Under the pieces are notes generated by a model. The model made no database searches, was not told where the DNA came from, and saw only the letters and a list, made by a program, of their open reading frames with translations. Below, one piece after another: positions 1-6,971 of a stretch of DNA of 15,168 bases. Location: assembly GCA_964477685.1 (NCBI GenBank), contig CAYZHK010000038.1, positions 1 through 15,168 on the forward strand, given 5' to 3'. Source of the stretch: JACTUC01 sp964477685. GTDB taxonomy: Archaea; Thermoproteota; Methanomethylicia; Methanomethylicales; Methanomethylicaceae. Positions within the stretch are counted from its first letter, which is position 1. Each line of letters opens with the position of its first letter. The position numbers and the translations under genes were made by a program.

Positions 1-281
1 CGGTGGAGGGTCTCGGTCCCCACCCTCCCCGCCAGCCATTCGAGCCCCCTCACCTTGGTGCCAGGAGCCGCAGGGGTGGTCTGCCTGTAAACCGACTGAA
101 CGCTGAGCGTGCCCAGCAGAAGCTCGCCGACCTCATGACCCCTTCCCTCGAGGGCCCTCGGGAGCTTCACTATGGCCATGTCCCCGATGATGTCGATGCC
201 CTTGAGAGAGGACTTCACCTCCTCCTCAGAGAAGTGCCCCGACAGAGCCTGTGTGACTGCCCGCTTCCGCACTATGGACAC
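1..281 (-). CDS. trm5: tRNA (guanine-37-N1)-methyltransferase Trm5, N-terminal part (cut by window edge)
   Basis: Reverse-strand translation from a GTG at 281 gives about 93 residues before the window ends. They include the stretch IDIIGDMAIVKLP, then HEVGELLLG, RQTTPAAPGTKVRGLEWLAG and TETLHR. This order matches the N-terminal and D2 regions of archaeal Trm5, a SAM-dependent class I methyltransferase that makes m1G37 next to the anticodon to prevent frameshifting. The catalytic Rossmann domain lies outside the window. The GTG sits 5 bases after the stop of the PIN-PilT gene, so the two are probably cotranscribed. No strong ribosome site is visible before the GTG, and the start is therefore tentative; the next in-frame ATG would cut into the conserved IIGDMA stretch. 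Family call is from pattern recognition only. It could also be the start of a Trm5a/TYW2-type paralogue. Confidence 0.82.
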   Translation of the reverse strand, partial: MSIVRKRAVTQALSGHFSEEEVKSSLKGIDIIGDMAIVKLPRALEGRGHEVGELLLGTLSVQSVYRQTTPAAPGTKVRGLEWLAGRVGTETLH

Positions 282-286
282 CGCTG

Positions 287-1843
287 CTAGCTCATGGGCC
301 TCACGGTGATACGCAGGCCCATCTTCTCCTCGATCTTCTGGAGCTTCTTCCGGCACTTCCTTATCACCAACGAGACGCTCTGAGGCGGAACATATACTGT
401 GACCTCCCTCTCGGTCACGTCCATCTGCACCTCATCCATTGAAACGTACTTCCCGACGATCCTCCCAACCACGGCGCTGACCATGGAATCCCGCGGCCGC
501 GATGGATGCGACTGCCTTCCGCTCTTCACCGGGACGACGAAGGTCCTCTCGCCGAAGACATAGATCTCAAACTCCACCTCCCCTGTCTGGAAATTCTTAA
601 CCAGCACCACAGGCCGGGTGAGGTCTGCCTCGGTCAGGCCGAAGGGGATCTTCACACTCGTCTCCAGCTCGTAGACCCTCTCCACTCGCCCCATGTGGAT
701 GAAGACCACGGTGTCAATGACGGAGGGGATCACCCCCAGCTCGACCCTCCCGATGAACCTCTGGACCGAGTCGATGGCTGAGGTGGCGTGGATGACGCCC
801 ACCATGCCAACACCCGCAAGCCTCAGGTCTGTGAACATCCGGAAGTCGTCGGTATCTCTCATCTCGTCGAAGAAGGTATAGTCCGGGCGGCTCAGCAGGA
901 GGACGTCATGGAGCTCCTCGGATGTTGAGCGCGTCTTGGAGTACTGGGTGGCCAGGGGCGGGAGATGAAGGTCCCGCGGGGACTCGATGGTCTTCACGAT
1001 CTTGCTCTGGCGGAGGTAGAATTTAGCTAGGGCCTGGGCAAAGGTCGTCTTTCCCATCCCCGGAGCCCCGGCGATGAGCACCCCCTCGGCCCTCTCCCTG
1101 AACCGCGCGATGAGCTTCTCGTCTAGGCCGTAATCCTCTATCTCCAGCTCGGCCACCTTCCTGGTGATGGTCGCCTCGAGCCTGTCCGAGAAGGGCGGGT
1201 AGGTGATGATGATCCTGTTGTCCATCAGCATTATGATGTCGGACCCCTCGCGCTTTATCTCCAGGAATCCCTCCCCCGCCTCGGCCCTCTCCAGGATGTC
1301 CCTCACAATCCGGTCCAGCTCCGGCTTCTGGATGGCCTCGCTGCCGAGCTCCTCGAGGTGCCAGCTCCCTGGCTTGCCTATCTTTCCCCTGGGGGGGAGC
1401 CCCTCCTTGAGGTGGATGGACATTATGTCGTTGCCGTCGGGGGCATCGAAGTACTTCTGGTAGAGCGGCGGCGAACTGGGTCTCGCGCTTCCGGAAATGA
1501 CCTGAACGCCCATCGCCTCAGCCACCTTGGCCAGATTGGCGTTGGAAGTGACGAGGGGCAGCCCGTCCTCATGGGCAAGCCTAAGCGAAGCGTCGTCCGG
1601 CTCCTCGACTCTTTTGTCCAATTCCCGGAAGGTGATTCCCACGCCGGCCTGGTCGCAGGAAGCCTTCAGCTTGGAGAGCTCCTCCAACCCTATGATATCC
1701 CCAGCCTCAGCTGCCCTCCTTATTGCCAGCACAACCCTCTCCGGGACTATCACCTGCTTGGTGACCTTCCCACTGCTAACGAGATCTGCCATCAGGCCGG
1801 ACTTTATCGATGCTATATCGGGAACCGCCTCATCCACTGCCAT
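287..1843 (-). CDS. PIN domain / PilT-type ATPase / C-terminal KH-like fusion protein
   Basis: This 518-residue protein belongs to the archaeal 'predicted ATPase of the PilT family' (COG1855-type). An N-terminal PIN-like domain (about 1-125) is followed by a PilT/VirB11-like ATPase. Walker A is GAPGMGKTT at 259-267, a Walker B-like stretch FFDE lies at 324-327, and a His-box VIHAT at 350-354. A basic C-terminal domain (about 465-518, with QSVSLVIRKCRKKLQKIEE) resembles a KH RNA-binding fold. The PIN active site looks eroded: Asp9 and Asp84 remain, but the usual Glu pair after the second strand is Ala40/Arg42 and the fourth acidic residue is Asn101. The family's cellular role is not settled; PIN plus KH suggests RNA. 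It lies 63 bases after elp3 and 5 bases before trm5 in the same direction. The ATG has GATGAAGG upstream. Confidence 0.88.
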   Translation of the reverse strand: MAVDEAVPDIASIKSGLMADLVSSGKVTKQVIVPERVVLAIRRAAEAGDIIGLEELSKLKASCDQAGVGITFRELDKRVEEPDDASLRLAHEDGLPLVTSNANLAKVAEAMGVQVISGSARPSSPPLYQKYFDAPDGNDIMSIHLKEGLPPRGKIGKPGSWHLEELGSEAIQKPELDRIVRDILERAEAGEGFLEIKREGSDIIMLMDNRIIITYPPFSDRLEATITRKVAELEIEDYGLDEKLIARFRERAEGVLIAGAPGMGKTTFAQALAKFYLRQSKIVKTIESPRDLHLPPLATQYSKTRSTSEELHDVLLLSRPDYTFFDEMRDTDDFRMFTDLRLAGVGMVGVIHATSAIDSVQRFIGRVELGVIPSVIDTVVFIHMGRVERVYELETSVKIPFGLTEADLTRPVVLVKNFQTGEVEFEIYVFGERTFVVPVKSGRQSHPSRPRDSMVSAVVGRIVGKYVSMDEVQMDVTEREVTVYVPPQSVSLVIRKCRKKLQKIEEKMGLRITVRPMS

Positions 1844-1906
1844 AGCAAAGCCTTCATCAGTAAATCACAAAATGCATGAATAAAAGCCTGATGCAGAACT
1901 GCCATT

Positions 1907-3505
1907 TTAGGCGAGCCCTTTCACCAGGAATGGCGAGGACGGAGCCTTCCTGTAGCCCTTCGCCCTGTAGTAGCCCCTCACTCCGACGCCCGGCAGCACA
2001 GCAATCCTTTTCAGGCCGTACTCCTCCCTGGCAATCCTCTCGCCCTCCGCCAGGAGCCTGGCCCCGAAGCCCTTGTGCTGGAAGCCGTCGCCGCCCTTCT
2101 CTCCGACGGCCACCTGCGGGCCATATATGTGCAGCTCCCTCACCACAGCGGCCCCCCTCACCTCTGCCCTGTGGGCATTGGGCGAGGGGATCCTCAGTCG
2201 AAGGAATCCGACGAGCAGGTCGCCCACGCTGCTGTTGAAGGATAGGAACTCCTCGGTCCCGCCCCCCGCTTCGTATGCCTCCCTCGAAAGGGTGACTCTG
2301 CCTGTTTCGCCCTTGCCGCCCCTGATGGCAGAGAGCCCTACCTCTCGGCACCTGATGCAGCTGCACCGTATCCCCTCCTCCGCCATCATGGCGTCCACAA
2401 TCTCCCTCAAATTGCTCTTCTTGACGCCGGCGGCGATGATGTCCGCCGGGACGTCCCTCTGGATCCTGGCGACCCTCACCCAGCGGGGGAAGAAGCGGTG
2501 GGCCTCGCATATGATCCTGGCTGCCCGCTCGGTAGAGAGGGCGGTGTACTTCCCCTCCCTCCAGAGCCTGTGGAGGGCCGTCCCCCCAATGACAAGGGTG
2601 GGGTAGATCTTCAGGTAGTCCGGTCTGAAGCCCGGGTCCTCGAAGATCCTCTTCAGGTCTGCCAGGTCCCTCGAAGGATCGCTCCCCGGGAGTCCAGGCA
2701 TCATGTGGTAGCCCACCTTCAGTCCACTGTCCCTCAGCCCCCTCGTCGCCTCCACGACGTCCGAGGTCCCGTGGCCCCTGTTGACGCCAGCCAGAATCCC
2801 ATCGTCAAGCGCCTGGACGCCCGTCTCCACCAGCGTTGCGCCAAGGCCCAGCATCCTGTCTATCTGGGCCTTCCCTGCCCAGTCAGGACGGGTTTCCATG
2901 GTCAACCCAATGCACCTGACCCTGCTTGAGTCATTCCTCCTCTGGGCATCCTCCAGATCGCACCGGGCATGGGCCACTTCCAGGGGATAATCATTCATCG
3001 CCTGGAGGCACCTGCAGACAAACCACTCCTGGTAGTCGAGATCCGTGGCAGGGAAGGTGCCTCCCATTATGATCAGCTGCACCTTGGACGGCCTATGGCC
3101 TATGGCCGAATACTGCCCCAGCCTGCACTTCACCTGCAGGTAGGGGTCGAAACCCGTCTGGACCCCTCTCATCAGGGCCGGCTCGTTCCCGAGATAGCTC
3201 TGGGGGGTCCCCTCCCCCGGCCCTCCCGGGCAGTAGCTGCAGGGCTCCTCCTTCGGGCACCGGCATGGCTTGGTCATGACGGCGACGGTGTATATGCCTG
3301 AGGCCGATCTGACCCCCTTCCCCCTCAGGACTGATATCATCCACTCCTCGCCCTGCCGGAGGTACCTTATGATTTCATGGTTCCTCGGGACCCTCGACAG
3401 GCCTGCCTCAGAGGATGCCCTGTACTTGAGCTTCGCCAGCCCGCTGTGGCCCATGGAAGGGGACGCCTTGTAGGCCTCAATGATCCTCCTGGCAACGGTC
3501 TCCAT
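1907..3505 (-). CDS. elp3: Elp3-type tRNA uridine-34 carboxymethyl-forming enzyme (radical SAM + GNAT)
   Basis: Elp3 uses a radical SAM cluster and acetyl-CoA to put a carboxymethyl group on C5 of wobble uridine 34. With the ATG at 3505 the protein has 532 residues. The radical SAM cysteines are C83, C89 and C92 (RCPKEEPCSYCPGG), and GGTFPATDLDYQEWF follows as in the family. The C-terminal GNAT domain has the acetyl-CoA loop QHKGFGARLL and the conserved GVGVRGYYRAKGY. In archaea a single Elp3 works without the Elp1/2/4-6 subunits. The frame is open to a GTG at 3547, but that codon has no ribosome site, whereas GGTGGTGA precedes the ATG by 5 bases, so I chose the ATG. The gene directly follows a Trm9-like methyltransferase that would act on its product. 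All key residues are present. Confidence 0.95.
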   Translation of the reverse strand: METVARRIIEAYKASPSMGHSGLAKLKYRASSEAGLSRVPRNHEIIRYLRQGEEWMISVLRGKGVRSASGIYTVAVMTKPCRCPKEEPCSYCPGGPGEGTPQSYLGNEPALMRGVQTGFDPYLQVKCRLGQYSAIGHRPSKVQLIIMGGTFPATDLDYQEWFVCRCLQAMNDYPLEVAHARCDLEDAQRRNDSSRVRCIGLTMETRPDWAGKAQIDRMLGLGATLVETGVQALDDGILAGVNRGHGTSDVVEATRGLRDSGLKVGYHMMPGLPGSDPSRDLADLKRIFEDPGFRPDYLKIYPTLVIGGTALHRLWREGKYTALSTERAARIICEAHRFFPRWVRVARIQRDVPADIIAAGVKKSNLREIVDAMMAEEGIRCSCIRCREVGLSAIRGGKGETGRVTLSREAYEAGGGTEEFLSFNSSVGDLLVGFLRLRIPSPNAHRAEVRGAAVVRELHIYGPQVAVGEKGGDGFQHKGFGARLLAEGERIAREEYGLKRIAVLPGVGVRGYYRAKGYRKAPSSPFLVKGLA

Positions 3506-3589
3506 GGCTGTCACCACCGGCACAATCCCCCCTCTGCCCTCAACCACTGTAGGAGATTCCCCACGGGTCCTAATAAGAATGCAAATCTC

Positions 3590-4252
3590 CTACTTCGACG
3601 CAACCGCCACCAGGTTGGTCCCGACTCCCCTGCTGGAGACCTGCTCGCGGTAAAGCTTCGCCACCGAGAGGCCCGCCTCCACCAGGAGTGCCCGCAGCTC
3701 CTCTGCATCAAAGATGTGGTAGTACCTCTCACCCTTCCCTGCCCAGGGGACGCAGATGTCCCCTTTCCCTCCGCAGCCCCCACCTGCGGATCTCGCCCCC
3801 CTGGGAAGTTCCTGGGGTGCCCATACGGTGATAAGGGCCATCCCCCCGTTGGCGATAACCCTCTTCACCTCCACGACCGCCGCCCTCCTCCCGCTGCTGT
3901 ATGGGATGTGGTGGAGGGTCGCAACGAATGCAACCGCATTAAAAACTGAATCTTGGAAAGGGAGGCTCATGGCATCGCACCTCACAGCCTGGATGCCCTG
4001 GCCAGCTCCTGGCTTTCGCCTCAGGACACCAAGCATTCCCGCGGAAACGTCCGCGGCAACCACCGAAGCCCCCAGTTCCTGCAGGTGCCTCGAATTCCTT
4101 CCGGTGCCCGCCCCCAAGTCCAGGACTAGCTTTCCCTCCAGGCTGCCCATCTCCTCGATGCTGGGCCACGGGAGCCGACGGGCGCAATCGAAGTCTTCAG
4201 CGGCCCTGTCAAAGGTCCTCTCGGTCCGCTTCCTCGCTTCGCGCCCCTCCAA
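3590..4252 (-). CDS. Trm9/ALKBH8-like SAM-dependent methyltransferase (probable tRNA wobble-uridine carboxymethyl esterification)
   Basis: This 220-residue class I methyltransferase has the SAM loop VLDLGAGTGRNS (43-54), an acidic ribose ligand at D68 and DAMSLPFQD (93-101). Beyond the generic fold it shows features of the Trm9/ALKBH8 methyltransferase group: an N-terminal FDRAAEDFDCARRLPWPSIE, LHHIP at 113-117, ALITVWAPQE at 139-148, then DICVPW (165-170) and RYYHIF (176-181). Trm9 methylates the carboxyl of cm5U34 to give mcm5U34, usually with the zinc-finger activator Trm112, which is not in this window. The gene precedes elp3, whose product would be its substrate. The start is a TTG at 4252, 5 bases after the stop of the phosphatase gene, which suggests translational coupling. 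Residues 153-164 form a Gly-rich linker in place of the longer linker in eukaryotic Trm9. A general-purpose methyltransferase is the alternative. Confidence 0.75.
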   Translation of the reverse strand: MEGREARKRTERTFDRAAEDFDCARRLPWPSIEEMGSLEGKLVLDLGAGTGRNSRHLQELGASVVAADVSAGMLGVLRRKPGAGQGIQAVRCDAMSLPFQDSVFNAVAFVATLHHIPYSSGRRAAVVEVKRVIANGGMALITVWAPQELPRGARSAGGGCGGKGDICVPWAGKGERYYHIFDAEELRALLVEAGLSVAKLYREQVSSRGVGTNLVAVASK

Positions 4253-4257
4253 GGAGA

Positions 4258-4944
4258 TCAGGCCTTCCCCATTGCCAGCACCCTCTCGGCCACCTCTGCG
4301 AAGCCCCTGCCAAACTTCTCCTTGGCGATGTAGTCCACTGTCCCCCTCAGCCTTACGTCCCCGTTGGCTACCATGGTTCTATATCCGCAGGCCTGGAGCA
4401 GCTCCAGGTCCGTTATGCTGTCCCCCACGCCTGCCGCCTCCCCCTTCTCCACACCCAGGAGGCCAAGGGCCTTAGACACGCCAACCCCCTTATTCACAGT
4501 CTCGTCCATGATGTGGTAGGCGAAGCCGCTGTCCAGGACCTTCATCCCTCTGAAGCCCCTAACGACCTCTGCCACCTCATCGTAGCCGATTGTCCTCAGA
4601 ATGGCCATGTCCACAAACCTGTATCTGTTCGACCAGGACTCGGAGATCTTCTCCCCGTACCTATCCTTAAGCCGCTGGACAACCTTCTTCCCCTCCCTGG
4701 TCTTACAGAGCACATACATGCGGCCTTTGTAGTCGACTACGCCGCCATTTTCTGCCACCAGGGGTCCGCTGCAGCCCATGTACCGCCCGAGCGCCTTCAG
4801 GACGCAGAGGGCATTGCCCGAGCAGAGCACAACCCGGATCCCATGGTCCTCCAGTCTCCTGATGGCGACCAGGGCCTCCACCCCCAGGTGGTCTTCATAA
4901 TTGGTGATGGTGCCGTCCACATCCGTGACAACAGCCTTGATCAT
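4258..4944 (-). CDS. HAD-superfamily phosphatase, archaeal phosphoglycolate phosphatase / SPP-like type
   Basis: The 228-residue protein has all HAD catalytic motifs: D8-V-D10-G-T (motif I), S42 in LCSGN (motif II), K152 in NKGVGVSKAL (motif III) and GVGDSITDLELL with D175 and D179 (motif IV). Length and motif spacing fit the archaeal phosphoglycolate phosphatase group (Thermoplasma TA0175-like, cap type C2). Such enzymes hydrolyse 2-phosphoglycolate, but related members take sugar phosphates, so the substrate is inferred. The frame extends to an ATG at 4986. A TATA-like box at 4985-4992 would place transcription start near 4960, downstream of that ATG, so I prefer the ATG at 4944. It is probably the first gene of the cluster continuing through the Trm9-like gene and elp3. 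A link to tRNA modification is not evident. Confidence 0.82.
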   Translation of the reverse strand: MIKAVVTDVDGTITNYEDHLGVEALVAIRRLEDHGIRVVLCSGNALCVLKALGRYMGCSGPLVAENGGVVDYKGRMYVLCKTREGKKVVQRLKDRYGEKISESWSNRYRFVDMAILRTIGYDEVAEVVRGFRGMKVLDSGFAYHIMDETVNKGVGVSKALGLLGVEKGEAAGVGDSITDLELLQACGYRTMVANGDVRLRGTVDYIAKEKFGRGFAEVAERVLAMGKA

Positions 4945-4984
4945 GGTGCCCTGACATCCTTCTGATATGGACGTATGCGCCGGC

Positions 4985-4997
4985 ATAATAAAGTTTC
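4985..4997 (-). promoter_or_regulatory. TATA/BRE-like promoter of the phosphatase-Trm9-elp3 cluster
   Basis: Read on the minus strand, GAAAC followed by TTTATTAT resembles an archaeal BRE plus TATA box. Its centre is about 45 bases upstream of the ATG at 4944, giving a leader of roughly 15-20 bases. This is the main reason for preferring that start. Inferred from sequence only. Confidence 0.45.
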
Positions 4998-5071
4998 ATT
5001 CCCGCCTTTCCAGCGGAATGGAATGTAAAACCTGCAATTGGAGGGAGGGCTGCCGATAGCTTCCTTGGTCT

Positions 5072-5410
5072 TCAGAAATGTCTTTTAAATTCTTCTTCTA
5101 GGGCGTCCGGTTCGATCAATCCCCCTGTCCTGGCCGCCTCCTTGCCCTCCCTGAAGAAGATGAAGGTGGGTGTTACGTAAACCTCATATTTGTCAGGCGA
5201 CCCCTTGTTGTCCCTCATGTTGAGCCTAGCAAATGCCGCCTTCCCATCATATTTCTGGGCAAGCCCTTCATAAACTGGCGCCATCTCCTCGCAGATGCCG
5301 CACCATGGATCCCAAAACTCGACTATGAGGAGCTTCTTCGTTGCTATCCTATCACCGAGATTGGAGTCCGTCAGATCCTCAATCATGTTCTGAACAACCT
5401 TGAAATCCAT
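5072..5410 (-). CDS. Thioredoxin-fold protein (CGIC active site)
   Basis: This single-domain thioredoxin has 112 residues, close to the usual size. The active site WCGIC has C37 and C40, with the cis-proline in VTPTF (P81) and the FWDPWCG strand-helix junction. It would act as a cytoplasmic dithiol-disulfide oxidoreductase. The CGIC dipeptide differs from the classical CGPC, and the redox potential may differ accordingly. There is no signal peptide. Two starts are possible: the ATG at 5410, and an internal ATG at 5386 that is preceded by AAGGT and lies a more usual distance from the TATA-like TATTTTAA at 5424-5431. It follows the NifB-like gene by 75 bases but seems to have its own promoter. 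A specific partner cannot be named; small archaeal Trx/glutaredoxin-like proteins look similar. Confidence 0.88.
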   Translation of the reverse strand: MDFKVVQNMIEDLTDSNLGDRIATKKLLIVEFWDPWCGICEEMAPVYEGLAQKYDGKAAFARLNMRDNKGSPDKYEVYVTPTFIFFREGKEAARTGGLIEPDALEEEFKRHF

Positions 5411-5485
5411 ATTCCCAATAGGATTAAAATACTTACCAGCAGTTCTGGTCCTTCAACCATGCCCTTCTACATGTTGCTCTGCGCC

Positions 5486-6364
5486 CTAGCCGTGGAAGTA
5501 CTCGGAGCCCGACTCGCGCCCCTTTTCCATCCCTGGAACGCCACAGGCGTCTGCCCTGCACTGCCTGCAGAGCCTGAACTGCGGGAGGTATTTCTCGGCG
5601 GCCGCCCTCGCCGCCTCCAGCTCAGCGCAGGTCGGTCCCCGCGCCTTGCTGAAGCGGTGTATCGGTATGAGGGGGATTATGTTCATGAGGCTGGCGCCCC
5701 TCTTGGCCACCTCTTCGGCAACCTTAGCGATCTCATCCCTGTTGACCTCCGGGATCAGCACAGTGTTGACCTTGACCACGATTTCCCTCTCGGCCAGGGC
5801 CTCGACCCCCTCAAGCTGCTTTTCGATCAGAAGCCTGGCGGCCTCGACGCCGCGATAGACCTTGCCCTTATAGGCCACATATTCGTAGATCTTGGCCCCA
5901 ACCTGCGGATTCACAGCATTGATTGTTATCGTAACAGATGAGACTCCCAGCCCCTTCAGCTCATCGGCCTTCTCCGCCGCTAGCAGGCCGTTGGTTGCGA
6001 GGCATGCTATGAGTTCCGGGTGCTTTTCCTTTAGCCCCCTGAGCACCTTGAACGTCGCCGGGTTCGCTAGGCTGTCTCCGGGACCTGCTATGCCCACGAC
6101 CTTCAGATTCGGGCTGGCCTTCAACTCCGCCTCCAGCCTCTCCATGGCACCCTCCGGCGTGGATATGTATGCGGCAACCCCTGGCCTCTGCTCGCATTTG
6201 TTGATGCTCCTCACGCAGTAGTTGCACTGGATGTTGCAGGCCGGCGCCACGGGGAGGTGGATCCTCGCCACCTTGAAATGGGCCTTCTCGCCAAAGCAGG
6301 GGTGAGCGGCAGTGAGGTGTGCGAACTTTGCCCCGACTCCTGCCCACCGAGGATTCTCGGTCAT
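5486..6364 (-). CDS. NifB-like radical SAM protein (nitrogenase cofactor precursor synthase family)
   Basis: This 292-residue single-domain protein has the NifB signature in order: AHPCFGEKAH (His21, Cys23), then RIHLPVAPACNIQCNYC with radical SAM cysteines C43, C47 and C50, a further Cys57 followed by QRPGV, and the C-terminal CRQCRADACG (C266, C269). NifB fuses two [4Fe-4S] clusters and inserts carbide to build NifB-co, the precursor of the nitrogenase metal cofactor. The length fits the short archaeal NifB form that lacks the NifX-like domain. The segment after the radical SAM motif, CVRSINKCEQRPGV, differs from the usual CNRK.DC..ESRPGV form, so it is divergent. No nifHDK or nifEN is visible nearby. 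The frame opens at a GTG (6373), but AGGTG sits 6-7 bases before the ATG at 6364 and decides the start. The orthologue-versus-relative question is open. Confidence 0.8.
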   Translation of the reverse strand: MTENPRWAGVGAKFAHLTAAHPCFGEKAHFKVARIHLPVAPACNIQCNYCVRSINKCEQRPGVAAYISTPEGAMERLEAELKASPNLKVVGIAGPGDSLANPATFKVLRGLKEKHPELIACLATNGLLAAEKADELKGLGVSSVTITINAVNPQVGAKIYEYVAYKGKVYRGVEAARLLIEKQLEGVEALAEREIVVKVNTVLIPEVNRDEIAKVAEEVAKRGASLMNIIPLIPIHRFSKARGPTCAELEAARAAAEKYLPQFRLCRQCRADACGVPGMEKGRESGSEYFHG

Positions 6365-6374
6365 CCCTCTCACC

Positions 6375-6393
6375 TTATAACGTTATTTATAAC
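6375..6393 (-). promoter_or_regulatory. Repeat-rich candidate operator at the nifB-like promoter
   Basis: The heptamer TTATAAC occurs at 6375-6381 and again at 6387-6393, 12 bases apart. Between them is an inverted copy, so that ATAACGTTAT (6377-6386) and GTTATTTATAAC (6382-6393) are both perfect inverted repeats. The block lies between the TATA box and the start codon, overlapping the expected transcription start, where a repressor could bind. Function is inferred. Confidence 0.4.
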
Positions 6394-6397
6394 CAAT

Positions 6398-6407
6398 TTA
6401 TATAAAC
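6398..6407 (-). promoter_or_regulatory. TATA box of the nifB-like gene
   Basis: TTTATATAAA is a near-consensus archaeal TATA box. Its centre is 38 bases upstream of the ATG at 6364, predicting a leader of about 12 bases that contains the AGGTG ribosome site. It begins directly after the stop codon of the upstream winged-helix gene, so the nifB-like gene can be transcribed on its own. Confidence 0.6.
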
Positions 6408-6812
6408 CTATCCCGTCCACTTGTAATAGGCCTCAGCCAGCCTTTTCAGAGCACCGGCAAAGTCCCTACTTATGAGGTATTTGGACTCGGAAGGGCGGTA
6501 CTCCAGAATTCCCAGGGGGATCAAAAAGTTCTTGACCACCGCATAGGCGGCGCTCCTCCTGGTGACCATCAACCTTTCGTTGATGTACTGGGAGAGCTCG
6601 CTGGTGGTGACCCACCTGGTCTTGCCCCTATTCTCCTGGTCGCTCTTGGTCCTCATCCACTCCAGCAGTATGATGGCTATCTCTTTGTAGGAATCGGCAT
6701 TTGTGAAGACGATTTCCATCATCTCCTTTAGGCCAAGGTTGCTGGTCACCGACGAGGATATGAAAAACATCCTTCCAGATTTCTTCCCCTTGAATGTGAT
6801 CTTTCGCGGCAT
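6408..6812 (-). CDS. Small winged-helix-like protein, putative transcription regulator
   Basis: I do not recognise a named family. The 134-residue protein has a basic N-terminus (PRKITFKGKKSGR) and a helical middle with EIAIILLEWMRTKSD. A segment at about 67-120 (TTSELSQYINERL, RRSAAYAVVKNFLIPLGIL, EYRPSESKYLI) has the helix-helix-recognition helix-wing pattern of a winged-helix DNA-binding domain. There are no membrane segments or catalytic motifs. The ATG has a GGAGA ribosome site 8 bases upstream. It is transcribed toward the nifB-like gene, whose repeat-containing promoter starts just after its stop codon, so it is a candidate regulator of that gene. The function is inferred from fold pattern and position only. 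Confidence 0.65.
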   Translation of the reverse strand: MPRKITFKGKKSGRMFFISSSVTSNLGLKEMMEIVFTNADSYKEIAIILLEWMRTKSDQENRGKTRWVTTSELSQYINERLMVTRRSAAYAVVKNFLIPLGILEYRPSESKYLISRDFAGALKRLAEAYYKWTG

Positions 6813-6862
6813 GCGGCTTTTCTCCTAGGATCAATATTTATTACTTCTAATATTTTTAACAT

Positions 6863-6874
6863 CTTTAAATAAAA
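6863..6874 (-). promoter_or_regulatory. TATA-like box for the winged-helix gene at 6812
   Basis: On the minus strand this reads TTTTATTTAAAG, about 56 bases before the start codon. That would give a leader of about 30 bases containing the GGAGA site. A second AT-rich element (TTAAAAATATT) lies closer, so the assignment is uncertain. The spacer 6813-6971 is otherwise just the divergent promoter region. Confidence 0.35.
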
Positions 6875-6935
6875 TACCTTTCTATTTGGCTGCCTGACCA
6901 TCAAAGTTACAAACCTTTTTAAATGGGTATGGATG

Positions 6936-6945
6936 TGTATATACA
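6936..6945 (+). promoter_or_regulatory. Palindromic TATA box TGTATATACA upstream of the 151-residue gene
   Basis: TGTATATACA is a perfect 10-base palindrome whose centre is 31 bases before the GTG at 6972, predicting a nearly leaderless transcript. A second TATA-like element, CTTTTTAAA at 6915-6923, would give a longer leader that includes GAGGGAG. Either could be the real promoter. Confidence 0.45.
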
Positions 6946-6971
6946 AAGGCAAGAGGGAGCAGTGGATCTAA

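Noticed and set aside
3..290. Plus-strand open frame of 95 residues at the left edge
   Set aside because: It is the complement of the Trm5 N-terminal coding region. The minus strand translates to recognisable Trm5 motifs, while the plus frame is Pro/Arg/His-rich shadow sequence.
1857..2510. Minus-strand 217-residue frame inside elp3
   Set aside because: Low-complexity Gly/Arg-rich translation in an alternative frame of elp3; the elp3 frame carries the conserved GNAT motifs.
4253..4257. Possible fusion of the HAD phosphatase and the Trm9-like methyltransferase
   Set aside because: A clear TGA separates them and the second gene is in a different frame with its own TTG start; coupling rather than fusion.
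5459..5941. Plus-strand 160-residue frame opposite the nifB-like gene
   Set aside because: Antisense to a well-supported gene, no recognisable domain, and composition typical of a shadow frame in GC-rich DNA.
6813..6971. Possible small RNA or tRNA gene in the longest spacer
   Set aside because: The spacer is AT-rich with divergent TATA-like boxes and a ribosome site. I see no cloverleaf, T-loop GGTTCGAATCC-like sequence or stable GC-rich stem.
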